Assembly (NCBI RefSeq): GCF_001027925.1
Contig: NZ_LECT01000031.1
Span: 124,001 to 188,000, forward strand
Length of the DNA: 64,000 bases
Origin: Rhodopirellula islandica
Lineage (GTDB): Bacteria; Planctomycetota; Planctomycetia; Pirellulales; Pirellulaceae
Reading direction: 5' to 3'
In this document: piece by piece, positions 9,399 through 18,903 of the stretch
How the letters are laid out: every line of letters starts with the position of its first letter
Numbering within the stretch: the first letter of the stretch is position 1
Notes under the pieces: generated by a model
Databases searched by the model: none
What the model saw: the letters and a program-made list of their open reading frames with translations, nothing else
What the model was told of the DNA's origin: nothing
Translations under genes and position numbers: made by a program

Positions 9399-11069
9399 TC
9401 AGGGATGCCCCGGGGTGTTCTGCATGTCCCGGTCGGAGATCGCTGTTTGTGATGTCGACTCACACCTGTCGTCGACTGGATCTGACGTGGCGGGTCGGTT
9501 GGGCGGTTCGGCGCGATCGAGGACTGCAAAGACCGCCAGGGCGGTGGTTTTGCCTTTGACCATTTGCTCCGGCAAGGGGACCGCCGGGAAGGATTCAGGC
9601 AAGGTGTCTCGCGTGGACTGCGTGATCAGCAGGGAATGGCCCAGCGGTTTGGTCAGCGACTCGACTCGCGAGGCGATGTTCACGGTGTCACCAATCGCGG
9701 TGTATTCCTGTCGCTTGGGGGAACCGATGCAGCCGACCACTGCCGGCCCCGTGTTGATACCGATTCCAATCGCGAATTCTTCCCAGCCGGCTTCTCGCAT
9801 CAGGGCCGTTTTGTCCGCCATCGACGTTGCCAATTGCTGGCCCGCCGCGACTGCTTTGCCGCCGTGATCCACCGCGCTGCCGCCAACACCGAAGATCGCC
9901 ATGAAGCCATCGCCCAAGAACTTGTTGACCATGCCGCCGTGGGATTCGATGACTTCGACCGCTTCTTGGAAGAACAGGTTGAGTGCGTGGACAACTTGTG
10001 TTGGCGAAAGCTGGGATGATTGGCGAGTGAAGTTGCGCACGTCCACGAACATCACCGAGATGACTTGCTCACTGCCGTTGAGACCATCGCTTTGGTTCAT
10101 GATTTGTTTCGCGGCTTCGCGGCCGACGTGGCGACCAAATGTCTCCTGCAACTTTTCACGGTGTTGCAATCCGTCGACCATCCGGTTGAATCGTTCGATC
10201 AAGTGTCCAAAGTCGTCGCTACGAAGGAGCTTCACTCGCACGTCCAGGTTGCCTCGCGCGACGTTGGATGCGGCGCGTTGCAACTGCATCACCGGTGCGG
10301 TGACCCATCGCCCGAGCATCCAACTGGTGATCAGTCCAAACGCGATCGCCACGATGCCCACGGTCACACCAAACATCGGCGACAAGTTGGCTGCATCGGG
10401 CACGATCAACAACATCACCAGCGAGATCACAGGGCAGACAACCGCGGAGAAGGCCCAAAGAATTCCGCGCGCCCGAATGCTCAGCGGAACGGCTCCGGGA
10501 ACACTGGCTGGATTGCTGTCTTGAAAGAACACCGGAAACAACGTGGCCTGCGCGGTGAGTTCGACGGCGAAAAAACTCTGCGTGACCGCGATCAGAGAGG
10601 CGATTACAAAGGACGTGATCAGGTGCCAAACGACCAATCCGGACAGCGGTTCGCCCGCCGATGCGATGGCCAGCGGGAACACGGGAATGCACGAGAGCCA
10701 ACCGATCGCGGCGACCAGCAGAAACCACCACGGCAAATGGATCACTCGTCGGCGAGCGGTGGCGAGGGTTGCCGGATCGACGGGTTGATGGTCCAGCAGG
10801 GCTCGGTGGACGCGCCGGAGTTGCCAAAGGGGAACGACGTAGCAGGCGATCGCGACCGGGTACACGAACAGGTTGAAAACCTGCCAGCAGGCATGAAAGC
10901 GGTCCATCTGTGCTGGCGACAGCAGCGGCTGGATCTGCGTTTGGTTGTAAAGAATGTTGAAGACGCTGCCGATCACATTCGCGATGATCGGCGAGACCCC
11001 GACGAGAAACATCGCGTGACGTTGAGCCCAAGTCCAGCGGCGAGGCGGTTCGGCGATCGGTGGCGACAT
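9399..11069 (-). CDS. Membrane class III adenylate/guanylate cyclase with HAMP domain
   Basis: Makes a cyclic nucleotide from ATP or GTP. The start chosen is ATG 11069; an in-frame TTG lies four codons upstream. Residues about 15-250 contain six hydrophobic segments, followed by a HAMP linker (about 250-305; SWMLGRWVTAPVMQLQRAAS then ERFNRMVDGL) and a cyclase homology domain from about 335 to 515. The catalytic metal-binding aspartates are visible in FVDVRNFT and KFLGDGFMAIFG, and the conserved YTAIGDTVNIASRVE is present. The Lys of KFLGDG and the Asp of AIGDTVN fit ATP specificity, but this is only indicative. The product could act on the cNMP domain of the DevA-type ATPase nearby. Confidence 0.9.
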   Translation of the reverse strand: MSPPIAEPPRRWTWAQRHAMFLVGVSPIIANVIGSVFNILYNQTQIQPLLSPAQMDRFHACWQVFNLFVYPVAIACYVVPLWQLRRVHRALLDHQPVDPATLATARRRVIHLPWWFLLVAAIGWLSCIPVFPLAIASAGEPLSGLVVWHLITSFVIASLIAVTQSFFAVELTAQATLFPVFFQDSNPASVPGAVPLSIRARGILWAFSAVVCPVISLVMLLIVPDAANLSPMFGVTVGIVAIAFGLITSWMLGRWVTAPVMQLQRAASNVARGNLDVRVKLLRSDDFGHLIERFNRMVDGLQHREKLQETFGRHVGREAAKQIMNQSDGLNGSEQVISVMFVDVRNFTRQSSQLSPTQVVHALNLFFQEAVEVIESHGGMVNKFLGDGFMAIFGVGGSAVDHGGKAVAAGQQLATSMADKTALMREAGWEEFAIGIGINTGPAVVGCIGSPKRQEYTAIGDTVNIASRVESLTKPLGHSLLITQSTRDTLPESFPAVPLPEQMVKGKTTALAVFAVLDRAEPPNRPATSDPVDDRCESTSQTAISDRDMQNTPGHP

Positions 11070-11243
11070 CGGGCGTTTCAAACGGGACTGGAAGGGCGAT
11101 TCAGGGAGAGGTCGCTGGCGGAAGTCGGCAGTGTACTGTTTCTTTGCCAGCCCCTCATAATCGGGTGCGTGAATTGCTATGGTGGAGAGCCTGAGATCGA
11201 ATCCAATCGATTTCGTATCATTCGTCCTTCCACGAGGTGCTCC

Positions 11244-11843
11244 ATGTCCGTTTTGAATCGGTGTGTTCTCAATCGTTGTGTCGTCAGTTTGTCTCTGCCA
11301 GCGTTCCTGCTTGTCGTTGTTGCGGCCTCAAGCAGTGTTCAGGCTCAAGATGCCGCCACGGCCAAGCCCGCCACGGTCGACGTCTTCGGAGCGGGATCGT
11401 TGGAGGTGCCAGCATCATTCAAGAAAGCGACGCCTCGCAGCCGGATCATCGAGCACGAATTCTCGGTTCAAGAAGGCGAAGGCGACGATGCCCCCTCGGC
11501 TCGGGTGACCATGATGGCGGCCGGTGGCGACGTCAAAGCCAACATCGATCGCTGGGAGAATCAATTCAGCGGTTCGGACAAGAAGATTGGCGAAACCGAA
11601 GAAAAGAAGCAGGGTGATTGGCAAACCCACGTGATTGAAATTTCGGGTAACTTCAGCGAGACCATGGGCGGCGGTCCCTTCTCGGGCGGACGCGTTGTAA
11701 AACGCGAGGACTACGGCATGCTGGGGGCCATTTTGGTTCACCCGGAAGGCCGCAAGTACTTCGTGAAAATGATCGGCCCCCGTTCCCTGATCGAATCCAA
11801 TCGTGATGCGTTCAAGAAAATGATCGCTTCGATTGGCGAGTGA
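11244..11843 (+). CDS. Secreted protein of unknown function
   Basis: A 199-residue protein with a clear signal peptide (a hydrophobic run ending ASSSVQAQ) starting at ATG 11244; the open frame extends back to 10020, but that part is antisense to the cyclase gene and is a shadow. The mature part is polar, with GAGSLEVPASFKKATPRSRI, a region rich in Lys and Glu (SDKKIGETEEKKQGDW) and an alternating pattern ending in KKMIASIGE. No family is recognised. The next gene lies about 90 bases downstream. It is probably periplasmic. Confidence 0.7.
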   Translation: MSVLNRCVLNRCVVSLSLPAFLLVVVAASSSVQAQDAATAKPATVDVFGAGSLEVPASFKKATPRSRIIEHEFSVQEGEGDDAPSARVTMMAAGGDVKANIDRWENQFSGSDKKIGETEEKKQGDWQTHVIEISGNFSETMGGGPFSGGRVVKREDYGMLGAILVHPEGRKYFVKMIGPRSLIESNRDAFKKMIASIGE

Positions 11844-11932
11844 CACTGTTTTGTTCGGCGTGCCGTCTGTGATCGCAGCGGCACCTTTGAAACCCCCGGC
11901 TCTTTTGGTCGTTCCTTTCGGACATTGATCCT

Positions 11933-13441
11933 TTGAACACGCAAAGTTTTTTGGAACATCACGGCATCGCTCGCAATCCGTTCGCGGAGGAGGATGCGCA
12001 GACCGACCCGGTGTTCAAGCAGCACTGCATTCAGAATGCGTATCACCCGGCTTGGGACAAAGTGTACGGGGACCCAACTGAACCGGCGACGGCGATCATT
12101 TTTGGGCCCAAGGGCAGCGGCAAGACCGCGATGCGGCTGCAGGTCGACCGGCATCTGGTGCACTTCAACGCCCAGAATCCGGACGGCCGCGTCTACATCA
12201 TCCGCTACGACGACTTCAATCCGTTCCTGGATCACTTCTGTGAACGCCTGGGACGGCGTGCGTCGCGCAAGCCCGAGAAGGCTCTGGATGCTTGGCGTTT
12301 GTGGGATCACATGGACGCAATTCTGTGCCTGGGGGTGACCGAACTGGTCGATCAGGTGTTGTTGGAAGGCGACTCGCATCGCCCCAAAGCTGACAACGGC
12401 AATCGAATTGACACCGCGAAACTTTCCAAACTCGACCGCAACGACGCTCGCGATTTGTTGTTGCTGGCCGCTTCTTACGACCAGTCGACTTCGTCGACGT
12501 TTTCGGGGCGGTTTGAGCAACTGCGGAAGCGTCTGGGGTATTCGAACTGGAACGCGTCGCTGGATCTATGGTTCGCGATCGGCTGGTGCATGCTGGTGGT
12601 GGGTGTGTTCGGTTGGTTGTTTTGGAACTCTGCCGATGAAGAGGGCGTTCGCACTTGGAACCTGCTCTGGTTCATTCCGCTGCTGTGTTTCTTTGGCAAG
12701 CTGCCCTATCTGATCCGGTGGTGCCGCAACCAGTTCGCCGCGATGGGCATTCACCGTCACATGCGGGTTGGCAAACGAGAGACGTCTTCCGTTCGCAAGG
12801 TTCTGATGCAGTTCCCCTCGAAGGAACTCGCGAGTCAGCCGCTGCCTCGCTACGACCGCACCGACGATCGGTATGAATTGCTGCGGAAGTTCCAGTCGCT
12901 GCTCGGACGTTTGGGGTTTGATGGAGTGATTGTGCTGATGGACCGAGTCGACGAGCCCCACATGACGGGCGGCAAACCGGAATTGATGCGTCGATTTGTG
13001 TGGCCGCTGCTGGACAACAAATTGCTGAAGCACCCCGGAATGGGGTTCAAGCTGATGCTGCCGGAGGAGCTTTACCGCGACACCGAGCGTGAAACGCGTG
13101 AGTTCCACGAACGCGCCCGGTTGGACAAGCAGAATGTCATCCCCGCTTTCTCGTGGACCGGTGAATCGCTGTACGACCTGACGCGTTCACGGATGCTGGC
13201 GTGTGCGTCGGAGGGGAAACATCCCGATCCAAAAGAATTGTTCGACGATTCGTTGTCTTACGAGCGGATGTTGTCGGCCTTTGAATCGTTGCGAGTGCCG
13301 CGGCATTTGTTCCGTTTTCTGTACCGGGTGTTGGTGGAACACTGCAATCAATTCACGGACGCCGCCCCGAAGTACAAGATCGACGCTTCCACGTTCGAGA
13401 CTTCCTTGGCGGTTTACGTTCGTGAGATGGAACGGGTATGA
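11933..13441 (+). CDS. P-loop ATPase with internal membrane hairpin
   Basis: A 502-residue protein starting at TTG 11933, no ATG being available in the N-terminal region. The N-terminal FLEHHGIARNPF resembles the start of ExeA-type ATPases. Walker A is GPKGSGKT (58-65); a Walker B-like strand GVIVLMDRVDEP lies near 328-340. Between them, about 204-250, are two hydrophobic segments separated by a short acidic loop, an arrangement like KAP-type membrane-anchored P-loop NTPases. The C-terminal third is helical with many Arg and Glu. It may organise a membrane complex, but the exact role is unknown. Confidence 0.7.
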   Translation: MNTQSFLEHHGIARNPFAEEDAQTDPVFKQHCIQNAYHPAWDKVYGDPTEPATAIIFGPKGSGKTAMRLQVDRHLVHFNAQNPDGRVYIIRYDDFNPFLDHFCERLGRRASRKPEKALDAWRLWDHMDAILCLGVTELVDQVLLEGDSHRPKADNGNRIDTAKLSKLDRNDARDLLLLAASYDQSTSSTFSGRFEQLRKRLGYSNWNASLDLWFAIGWCMLVVGVFGWLFWNSADEEGVRTWNLLWFIPLLCFFGKLPYLIRWCRNQFAAMGIHRHMRVGKRETSSVRKVLMQFPSKELASQPLPRYDRTDDRYELLRKFQSLLGRLGFDGVIVLMDRVDEPHMTGGKPELMRRFVWPLLDNKLLKHPGMGFKLMLPEELYRDTERETREFHERARLDKQNVIPAFSWTGESLYDLTRSRMLACASEGKHPDPKELFDDSLSYERMLSAFESLRVPRHLFRFLYRVLVEHCNQFTDAAPKYKIDASTFETSLAVYVREMERV

Positions 13442-13657
13442 CGCTGGATTGGGAAAAAAGTTAGAATTCGGGTCAGTTTCCTAACCGGATTGATCGATAC
13501 AATCCGTAAAGTCCAACACTTTTTGCTGGCTCGATCGCCTTTTCGGTCGCTTACTGGCAGAATATTACCCTCTTTTCGATTCGACCGAGCTTTCAACCGC
13601 CCTTCGGGCTGGCTGGGTCGACCCGCTTGAACGTCCCGAAAGGGCGATTTCGCATCC

Positions 13658-15541
13658 ATGACCACTTCTACGCCGACGACCAACAAAAAAATTGAATCCG
13701 TTTCGGGGATCACCGTTCGCTTGTGCGGTGACTCGGGCGATGGGATGCAGCTGCTGGGCACTCAGCTGACCAACACTTCGGCGTTGGCTGGCAATGACGT
13801 GGCCACCTTCCCCGACTTTCCTGCCGAAATTCGAGCCCCACGAGGGACCCGGGCGGGCGTGTCTGGATTCCAAGTTCAATTTGCCAGCGAAGAAATTTTC
13901 ACGCCGGGCGACACCTTGGACGCGTTGGTGGTGATGAACCCAGCGGCCATGGTCACGAACATTGCGGACCTTCGCAAAGGCGGGATCCTGATCGCCAACG
14001 AAGACGGTTTCAACGAAAAGGAATACAAGCTCGCGAAGGTCGAGAGCAATCCTCTCGATGCGGACGTGATCGATCAGTCTTACCGGGTGGTGAAGGTCGC
14101 GATGACCAAGCTGACTCGGGCGGCAGTTGCCGAGCATGGACTGTCGACCAAGATTGCGGACCGTTGCAAGAACTTCTTCGCAATGGGTTTGGTGTATTGG
14201 TTGTTCGGCCGTTCGCTCGACCCGACCCTGCGTTTCATTGAAGCCAAGTTCGGCAAGAAGCCTGACATCGCGGCTGCCAATGTGGCGGCACTGCGGGCCG
14301 GTTGGGCCTATGGCGAAACGACCGAGGAGTTCGGTGAGAGCTATCAAGTCGAAGCGGCGGAACTCGCGCCGGGCACCTACCGCAACATCATGGGCAACCA
14401 AGCCCTTGCGTGGGGGCTGATCGCGGCTTCCAAAATCAGCAACAAGGAAATGTTCTATGGAACGTATCCCATCACTCCTGCTTCGGACATTTTGCACGAG
14501 CTGACCAAGTTCAAGAACTTTGGCGTTCGCACGTTCCAAGCCGAAGATGAAATCGCGGCCATTGGGGCAACCATCGGAGCTGCCTTCGGTGGCACCATGG
14601 CGGTCACCGCCAGCAGTGGTCCCGGCATCGCGCTCAAGGGCGAAGCGATGGGATTGGGCGTGATGTTGGAATTGCCGATGATCGTGATCAACGTTCAGCG
14701 TGGCGGACCCAGCACCGGCTTGCCCACCAAGACCGAGCAGAGCGATTTGCTGCAGGTCATGTTTGGACGGAACGGCGAGGCACCGATGCCAGTCTTGGCA
14801 CCTCGTTCGCCTGGTGATTGCTTCGCAATGGCCGTCGAAGCTTGGCGAATTGCCACCGAATGCATGGTCCCTGTGATGTTGCTTTCGGATGGTTACATCG
14901 CCAACGGCAGTGAGCCCTGGAAAATTCCAGAAATGGATGAGTTGCCAACAATCGTTTGCACTCATCCAGAAAAGCACACCGGCGAGGGGCCGTTCCTGCC
15001 ATACGCTCGCAATGAGAATCTGGCACGTCCGTGGGCGATCCCTGGCACGCCAGAATTGATGCACCGGGTCGGTGGCTTGGAAAAGGAAGACGGCACGGGC
15101 AACGTTTCTTACGATCCTGCCAACCACCAACACATGTGCGACACACGTGCAGCCAAGGTTGCGAAGATTGCCGAGCGAATTCCGGAGCAAGACGTTTACG
15201 GCGAAACCTCGGGCGACGTTTTGGTGGTCTCGTGGGGCGGAACGTACGGTGCTTGTCACACGGCGGTGACTCGTTGCCGTGAGGCGGGCCACTCGGTGTC
15301 CCACGCTCACATCCGCTACATCAACCCTCTGCCTCGCAACATCGGCACCTTGCTGAAATCGTTCAAGACGGTTGTGGTGCCGGAATTGAACTCCGGGCAG
15401 TTGCGAATGCTGCTTCGAGCTGAGTTTCTCGTGGACTGCATTGGGATCAACAAGATCCAAGGCAAGCCGTTTGCTGTTTCCGAATTGGTGGAAGCCATCG
15501 GCAAACACACATCGACGCACTCGCAAAGCAAAGCGGGTTAG
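13658..15541 (+). CDS. korA: 2-oxoacid:ferredoxin oxidoreductase, fused gamma-alpha subunit
   Basis: Subunit of the enzyme that oxidatively decarboxylates 2-oxoglutarate (or a related 2-oxoacid) to the acyl-CoA with ferredoxin as acceptor, EC 1.2.7.3 if 2-oxoglutarate. At 627 residues it is the gamma-alpha fusion form: the gamma domain occupies about 18-200 (GDSGDGMQLLGTQLTNTSAL, then DFPAEIRAPRGTRAGVSGFQV) and the alpha pyrimidine-binding domain follows from about 235 (GNQALAWGLIAAS, YGTYPITPASDILHEL, FQAEDEIAAIGATIGAAFGG, TASSGPGIALKGEA). ATG 13658 is the only good start. korB follows after 70 bases and supplies the thiamine-diphosphate site. It probably serves the TCA cycle in place of 2-oxoglutarate dehydrogenase. 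Confidence 0.93.
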   Translation: MTTSTPTTNKKIESVSGITVRLCGDSGDGMQLLGTQLTNTSALAGNDVATFPDFPAEIRAPRGTRAGVSGFQVQFASEEIFTPGDTLDALVVMNPAAMVTNIADLRKGGILIANEDGFNEKEYKLAKVESNPLDADVIDQSYRVVKVAMTKLTRAAVAEHGLSTKIADRCKNFFAMGLVYWLFGRSLDPTLRFIEAKFGKKPDIAAANVAALRAGWAYGETTEEFGESYQVEAAELAPGTYRNIMGNQALAWGLIAASKISNKEMFYGTYPITPASDILHELTKFKNFGVRTFQAEDEIAAIGATIGAAFGGTMAVTASSGPGIALKGEAMGLGVMLELPMIVINVQRGGPSTGLPTKTEQSDLLQVMFGRNGEAPMPVLAPRSPGDCFAMAVEAWRIATECMVPVMLLSDGYIANGSEPWKIPEMDELPTIVCTHPEKHTGEGPFLPYARNENLARPWAIPGTPELMHRVGGLEKEDGTGNVSYDPANHQHMCDTRAAKVAKIAERIPEQDVYGETSGDVLVVSWGGTYGACHTAVTRCREAGHSVSHAHIRYINPLPRNIGTLLKSFKTVVVPELNSGQLRMLLRAEFLVDCIGINKIQGKPFAVSELVEAIGKHTSTHSQSKAG

Positions 15542-15613
15542 GCGTTCGCCGACCCCTTCGTTTTCGTCGTCGTTCAACACTGCCAAACCACCCCCACTCC
15601 ATCATTCAATCTT

Positions 15614-16627
15614 ATGAATCTCCCTGTCCTCAAGGCCGCCGACTTCGCCTCCGATCAAGACGTTCGCTGGTGCCCTGGTTGCGGTGACTATTCGATTCTC
15701 GCACAGATGAAAAAGATCCTGCCGGATCTAGGCGTGCCTCGCGAGAAAACGGTGTTCGTCAGCGGCATCGGTTGCAGTAGCCGGTTCCCGTACTACATGA
15801 ACACCTATGGCATGCACAGCATCCACGGTCGTGCACCGACGTTCGCAACCGGTTTGAAGTCGACTCGCCCTGATCTGATGGTCTGGGTGATCACCGGTGA
15901 CGGGGACGCGCTTTCGATCGGTGGCAACCACTTCATCCATTGCTTGCGTCGTAACCTCGACGTCAACATCGTGTTGTTCAACAACCGGATCTATGGTTTG
16001 ACCAAGGGGCAATACAGCCCAACCAGTAGCGAAGGGCAGGTCACGAAGAGCACTCCAATGGGGGCGATCGATCACCCTTTGAGCCCGCTGTCGGTTGCCT
16101 TGGCGGCGGAAGCCACCTTTGTTGCTCGCAGCATTGACGCTCATGTTCAGCACCTTGGCAAAACACTCAAGGCGGCTGCCGAGCACAAAGGAACATCACT
16201 CGTTGAGGTTTATCAAAACTGCAACGTGTTCAACGACGGCGCGATGGCTTACGCACAAGAACGCAAGCAACGTGCCGACAATGTGATTGAACTGGAACAC
16301 GGCAAACCGCTGATCTTTGGTGCGGAACGAGACAAGGGCATTCGATTGGTGGGCAGCCACCTCGAGGTCGTCAACACCGCCGACGTGCCAGCGGACGATT
16401 TGCTGATTCACGATGCACTCGATCCGAATCCATCGATCCAGATGATGTTGGCGCGAATGCGATACCCTGAAATGCCGGAACCGATTGGCGTTCTGCGAAG
16501 CGTTGCGGGAGTGTCGACCTACAACGATCAAATCAACGAGCAAGTCACGCAAGCCAAAGCGGCACGCGGCGAAGGCGATCTGTCTGAGCTGTTCCGTAGC
16601 GGCGATACATGGGAGGTTACAGCCTGA
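15614..16627 (+). CDS. korB: 2-oxoacid:ferredoxin oxidoreductase, beta subunit
   Basis: Thiamine-diphosphate-binding beta subunit partnering the gamma-alpha subunit just upstream. A CPGCGDYSIL motif near residues 20-30 and SGIGCSSR (about 50-57) are typical. The ThDP/Mg motif begins at VITGDGDALSIGGNH (about 96-110) and continues with NIVLFNNRIYGLTKGQYSPTS, which covers the expected Asn and GL(T/N)KGQ residues. About 337 residues, normal length. Its TGA stop overlaps the cysK ATG, so cysK translation is probably coupled to it. Confidence 0.94.
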   Translation: MNLPVLKAADFASDQDVRWCPGCGDYSILAQMKKILPDLGVPREKTVFVSGIGCSSRFPYYMNTYGMHSIHGRAPTFATGLKSTRPDLMVWVITGDGDALSIGGNHFIHCLRRNLDVNIVLFNNRIYGLTKGQYSPTSSEGQVTKSTPMGAIDHPLSPLSVALAAEATFVARSIDAHVQHLGKTLKAAAEHKGTSLVEVYQNCNVFNDGAMAYAQERKQRADNVIELEHGKPLIFGAERDKGIRLVGSHLEVVNTADVPADDLLIHDALDPNPSIQMMLARMRYPEMPEPIGVLRSVAGVSTYNDQINEQVTQAKAARGEGDLSELFRSGDTWEVTA

Positions 16628-17568
16628 TGTCTCGAGGAAAAACTTTTGACAACATTGCCCGCGCGATCGGTGACACTCCGATGGTGCAGATCAATCGCTT
16701 GGTGCCTTCGGGTGACGCGACGGTCTTTGCCAAGTGCGAGTTCTTTCAACCGCTCAACAGTGTGAAAGACCGCATCGGTGTCGCGATGATTGAAGCCGGG
16801 GAGAGTGATGGAAGCATCAACCCCGACACGCATATCATCGAGCCAACGAGTGGAAACACCGGAATCGCGTTGGCGTTTGTTTGTGCCGCCAAAGGGTACA
16901 AGCTGACGCTCACGATGCCCGAATCCATGTCGGTGGAACGCCGTGCGTTGTTGCGAGCGATGGGAGCCAACTTGGTTTTGACACCGGCGGGCGACGGGAT
17001 GAAGGGAGCCATCACCACGGCTCAGGAGTTGGTCGATCAAACCGACAACGCGTTCATGCCTCAGCAGTTCGAAAACCCGTCCAACCCAGCGATCCACGAA
17101 GCCACCACCGGTCCTGAGATTTGGGACGACACGGATGGCAAGATCGATGCGATTGTTGCTGGCGTGGGCACCGGGGGAACGATCACCGGTGTGGCTCGCT
17201 ACTTGAAGAAACAAAACCCAGACTTCAAGGCGTTCGCGGTGGAACCAAAGCACTCGCCCGTGATCAGTGGCGGGGCGCCAGGCAAACACCGCATTCAAGG
17301 AATCGGTGCGGGCTTCATCCCCGGAAACTTGGACACGTCGATCATTGATGACGTCGTTCAGGTGGATGACGAGGATGCATTTGAATGGGGGCGCCAGCTT
17401 GCCAAGCAAGAAGGCATCGTTGCGGGGATCAGCAGCGGAGCGAATATGTGGGCAGCTGCTCAGATTGCTGCGCGACCTGATATGAAGGGCAAGCGGATTG
17501 TCACGGTGATGTGCAGCTTAGGAGAACGCTATCTCAGCACACCGCTGTTTGGTGACCTAGGCTTGTAG
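16627..17568 (+). CDS. cysK: Cysteine synthase (O-acetylserine sulfhydrylase)
   Basis: PLP enzyme that makes cysteine from O-acetylserine and sulfide. The start is set at ATG 16627, overlapping the korB stop by one base and preceded by GGAGG at 16611-16615; an ATG at 16609 lies before that Shine-Dalgarno sequence and is less likely. PLP-binding Lys47 lies in PLNSVKDR, the phosphate-contacting TSGNTG is at 74-79, and VGTGGTITG is near 180. About 313 residues, normal for CysK. Placement behind a ferredoxin-dependent oxidoreductase is unusual and may reflect a link to reductive sulfur assimilation. Confidence 0.94.
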   Translation: MSRGKTFDNIARAIGDTPMVQINRLVPSGDATVFAKCEFFQPLNSVKDRIGVAMIEAGESDGSINPDTHIIEPTSGNTGIALAFVCAAKGYKLTLTMPESMSVERRALLRAMGANLVLTPAGDGMKGAITTAQELVDQTDNAFMPQQFENPSNPAIHEATTGPEIWDDTDGKIDAIVAGVGTGGTITGVARYLKKQNPDFKAFAVEPKHSPVISGGAPGKHRIQGIGAGFIPGNLDTSIIDDVVQVDDEDAFEWGRQLAKQEGIVAGISSGANMWAAAQIAARPDMKGKRIVTVMCSLGERYLSTPLFGDLGL

Positions 17569-17599
17569 TGGTATTTATGACTGACAACTGGTAGGCAAG

Positions 17600-18841
17600 A
17601 TGAAAGCTTTCGAAGCCACGCGGATTTTCTTTGAGCAAGCCGCGGATCGTTTGGAGATGGATTCCGATCTTCGAGAAGCTTTGTTGATGCCCCAGCGAGA
17701 GGTGCAGGTCCAAGTGACCATCCGTCTCGATGACGGTCGCCTCGCGAATTATGTCGGTTTCCGAGTTCAGCACGATCACAGTCGCGGCCCGATGAAGGGT
17801 GGGTTGCGTTTCCACCCCGAGGTCGATTTGGACGAAACTCGCGCTCTGGCGAGTTTGATGACCTGGAAAACCGCCGTGGTGGATTTGCCCTATGGCGGCG
17901 CCAAAGGTGGGATTGGGATCGACCCCAGCAAGATGTCGCGTGCGGAAATCGAACGATTGACCCGTGCATTTGTGGATCAAATTCATGACATTGTCGGGCC
18001 TGACACCGACATTCCCGCGCCCGATATGGGCACCGATCATCAAGTCATGTCTTGGTTTCGCAACCAATGGGAAAAGTACCACGGCTTTCATCCCGCGGTG
18101 ATCACGGGGAAACCCGTGGAAGAGTATGGGGCCAAGGGCCGCGAAGAAGCGACGGGGCGTGGCGTGGGAACGTTGACGGTCAAGCTGACCAAGCGTTTGG
18201 GCATGGATGCGTTGAAGACCCGTGTCGCGATTCAAGGTTTTGGCAACGTGGGGTCACACGCCGCGAAGTTCTTGCATGACGCTCAGTTTCCCATTGTGGC
18301 GGTTTCCGACATCACTGGGACCTATTACAACGCGGAAGGCTTGAACATTCCCGAGTTGTTGCGACACAAGTTTTCGCATCCCAAGGGATTGCTGGAAGGG
18401 TTCGAACGAGCGGAGCATTTGCCGCTGGACGCGTTGCTGAAACTCGATCACGTGGAAGTGCTGATCCCCGCTGCTTTGGGTGGGGTGATCACGCAGAAGA
18501 ATGCGCAAGACATCAACGCGAAGGTCATCATTGAAGCTGCCAACGGTCCGGTGGATCCAGACGCCGATGCCGCGCTGCACGACCGTGGGGTGACGATTTT
18601 GCCGGACATCCTCGCCAATGCAGGCGGTGTGACGGTCAGTTACTTTGAATGGGTGCAGAACCGCCAGCACTATCGATGGCCGCTCGACCGCGTGCGTCAA
18701 GAACTGGATCGCACCATGAACGATGCGTTTGAGAATGTTTGGCAGATGGCGGGGCAGCAAGAGGTCTCGCTTCGAACCGCAGCCTACATGATCGGAATTT
18801 CCCGCGTGCGACGTGCGACCGAACTCGCTGGTTTGGCCTAG
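17600..18841 (+). CDS. gdhA: Glutamate dehydrogenase, NAD(P)-dependent
   Basis: Interconverts 2-oxoglutarate and ammonia with glutamate. At 413 residues it belongs to the short hexameric class. Conserved lysines are in GPMKGGLRFHP (Lys66), MTWKTAVV (Lys90) and the catalytic PYGGAKGGI (Lys102); PAPDMGTD follows near 138, and the Rossmann GFGNVGSHAA near 215 binds the cofactor. ATG 17600 follows GGTAGGCAAG, a weak ribosome-binding site. It sits 31 bases behind cysK and is likely in the same transcript, putting a 2-oxoglutarate consumer next to the 2-oxoglutarate oxidoreductase. NAD versus NADP preference is not clear. Confidence 0.94.
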   Translation: MKAFEATRIFFEQAADRLEMDSDLREALLMPQREVQVQVTIRLDDGRLANYVGFRVQHDHSRGPMKGGLRFHPEVDLDETRALASLMTWKTAVVDLPYGGAKGGIGIDPSKMSRAEIERLTRAFVDQIHDIVGPDTDIPAPDMGTDHQVMSWFRNQWEKYHGFHPAVITGKPVEEYGAKGREEATGRGVGTLTVKLTKRLGMDALKTRVAIQGFGNVGSHAAKFLHDAQFPIVAVSDITGTYYNAEGLNIPELLRHKFSHPKGLLEGFERAEHLPLDALLKLDHVEVLIPAALGGVITQKNAQDINAKVIIEAANGPVDPDADAALHDRGVTILPDILANAGGVTVSYFEWVQNRQHYRWPLDRVRQELDRTMNDAFENVWQMAGQQEVSLRTAAYMIGISRVRRATELAGLA

Positions 18842-18842
18842 T

Positions 18843-18883
18843 CGGCTTGCTCAGCCGAATGCCCGCGGAGGATTGCTCCGCGG
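18843..18883. terminator. Hairpins between convergent gdhA and lipoprotein gene
   Basis: Two adjacent inverted repeats: CGGCTTGCTCAGCCG, then CCGCGGAG-GATTG-CTCCGCGG at 18863-18883 with an eight-base perfect stem. They fill the short gap between convergent genes. There is no strong U-tract, so a bidirectional or Rho-assisted terminator is inferred. Confidence 0.5.
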
Positions 18884-18903
18884 ATCATTCAGGCTGGCGA
18901 TTG

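Noticed and set aside
9130-9867. Plus-strand frame over the membrane-protein and cyclase genes
   Set aside because: It spans two conserved minus-strand genes and their gap and has no recognisable domain.
10020-11243. Upstream part of a long plus-strand frame reaching 11843
   Set aside because: Antisense to the cyclase gene and without motifs. The secreted protein starts at the signal peptide at 11244.
13498-13503. TACAAT upstream of korA as a promoter
   Set aside because: The -10-like box is good, but no convincing -35 element lies 16-18 bases before it, so no promoter is called.
13565-15586. Long open frame on the minus strand across korA
   Set aside because: It is antisense to a clearly conserved korA gene. 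Its translation is rich in His, Arg and Gln, with no family motif, as expected for a shadow of GC-rich coding DNA.
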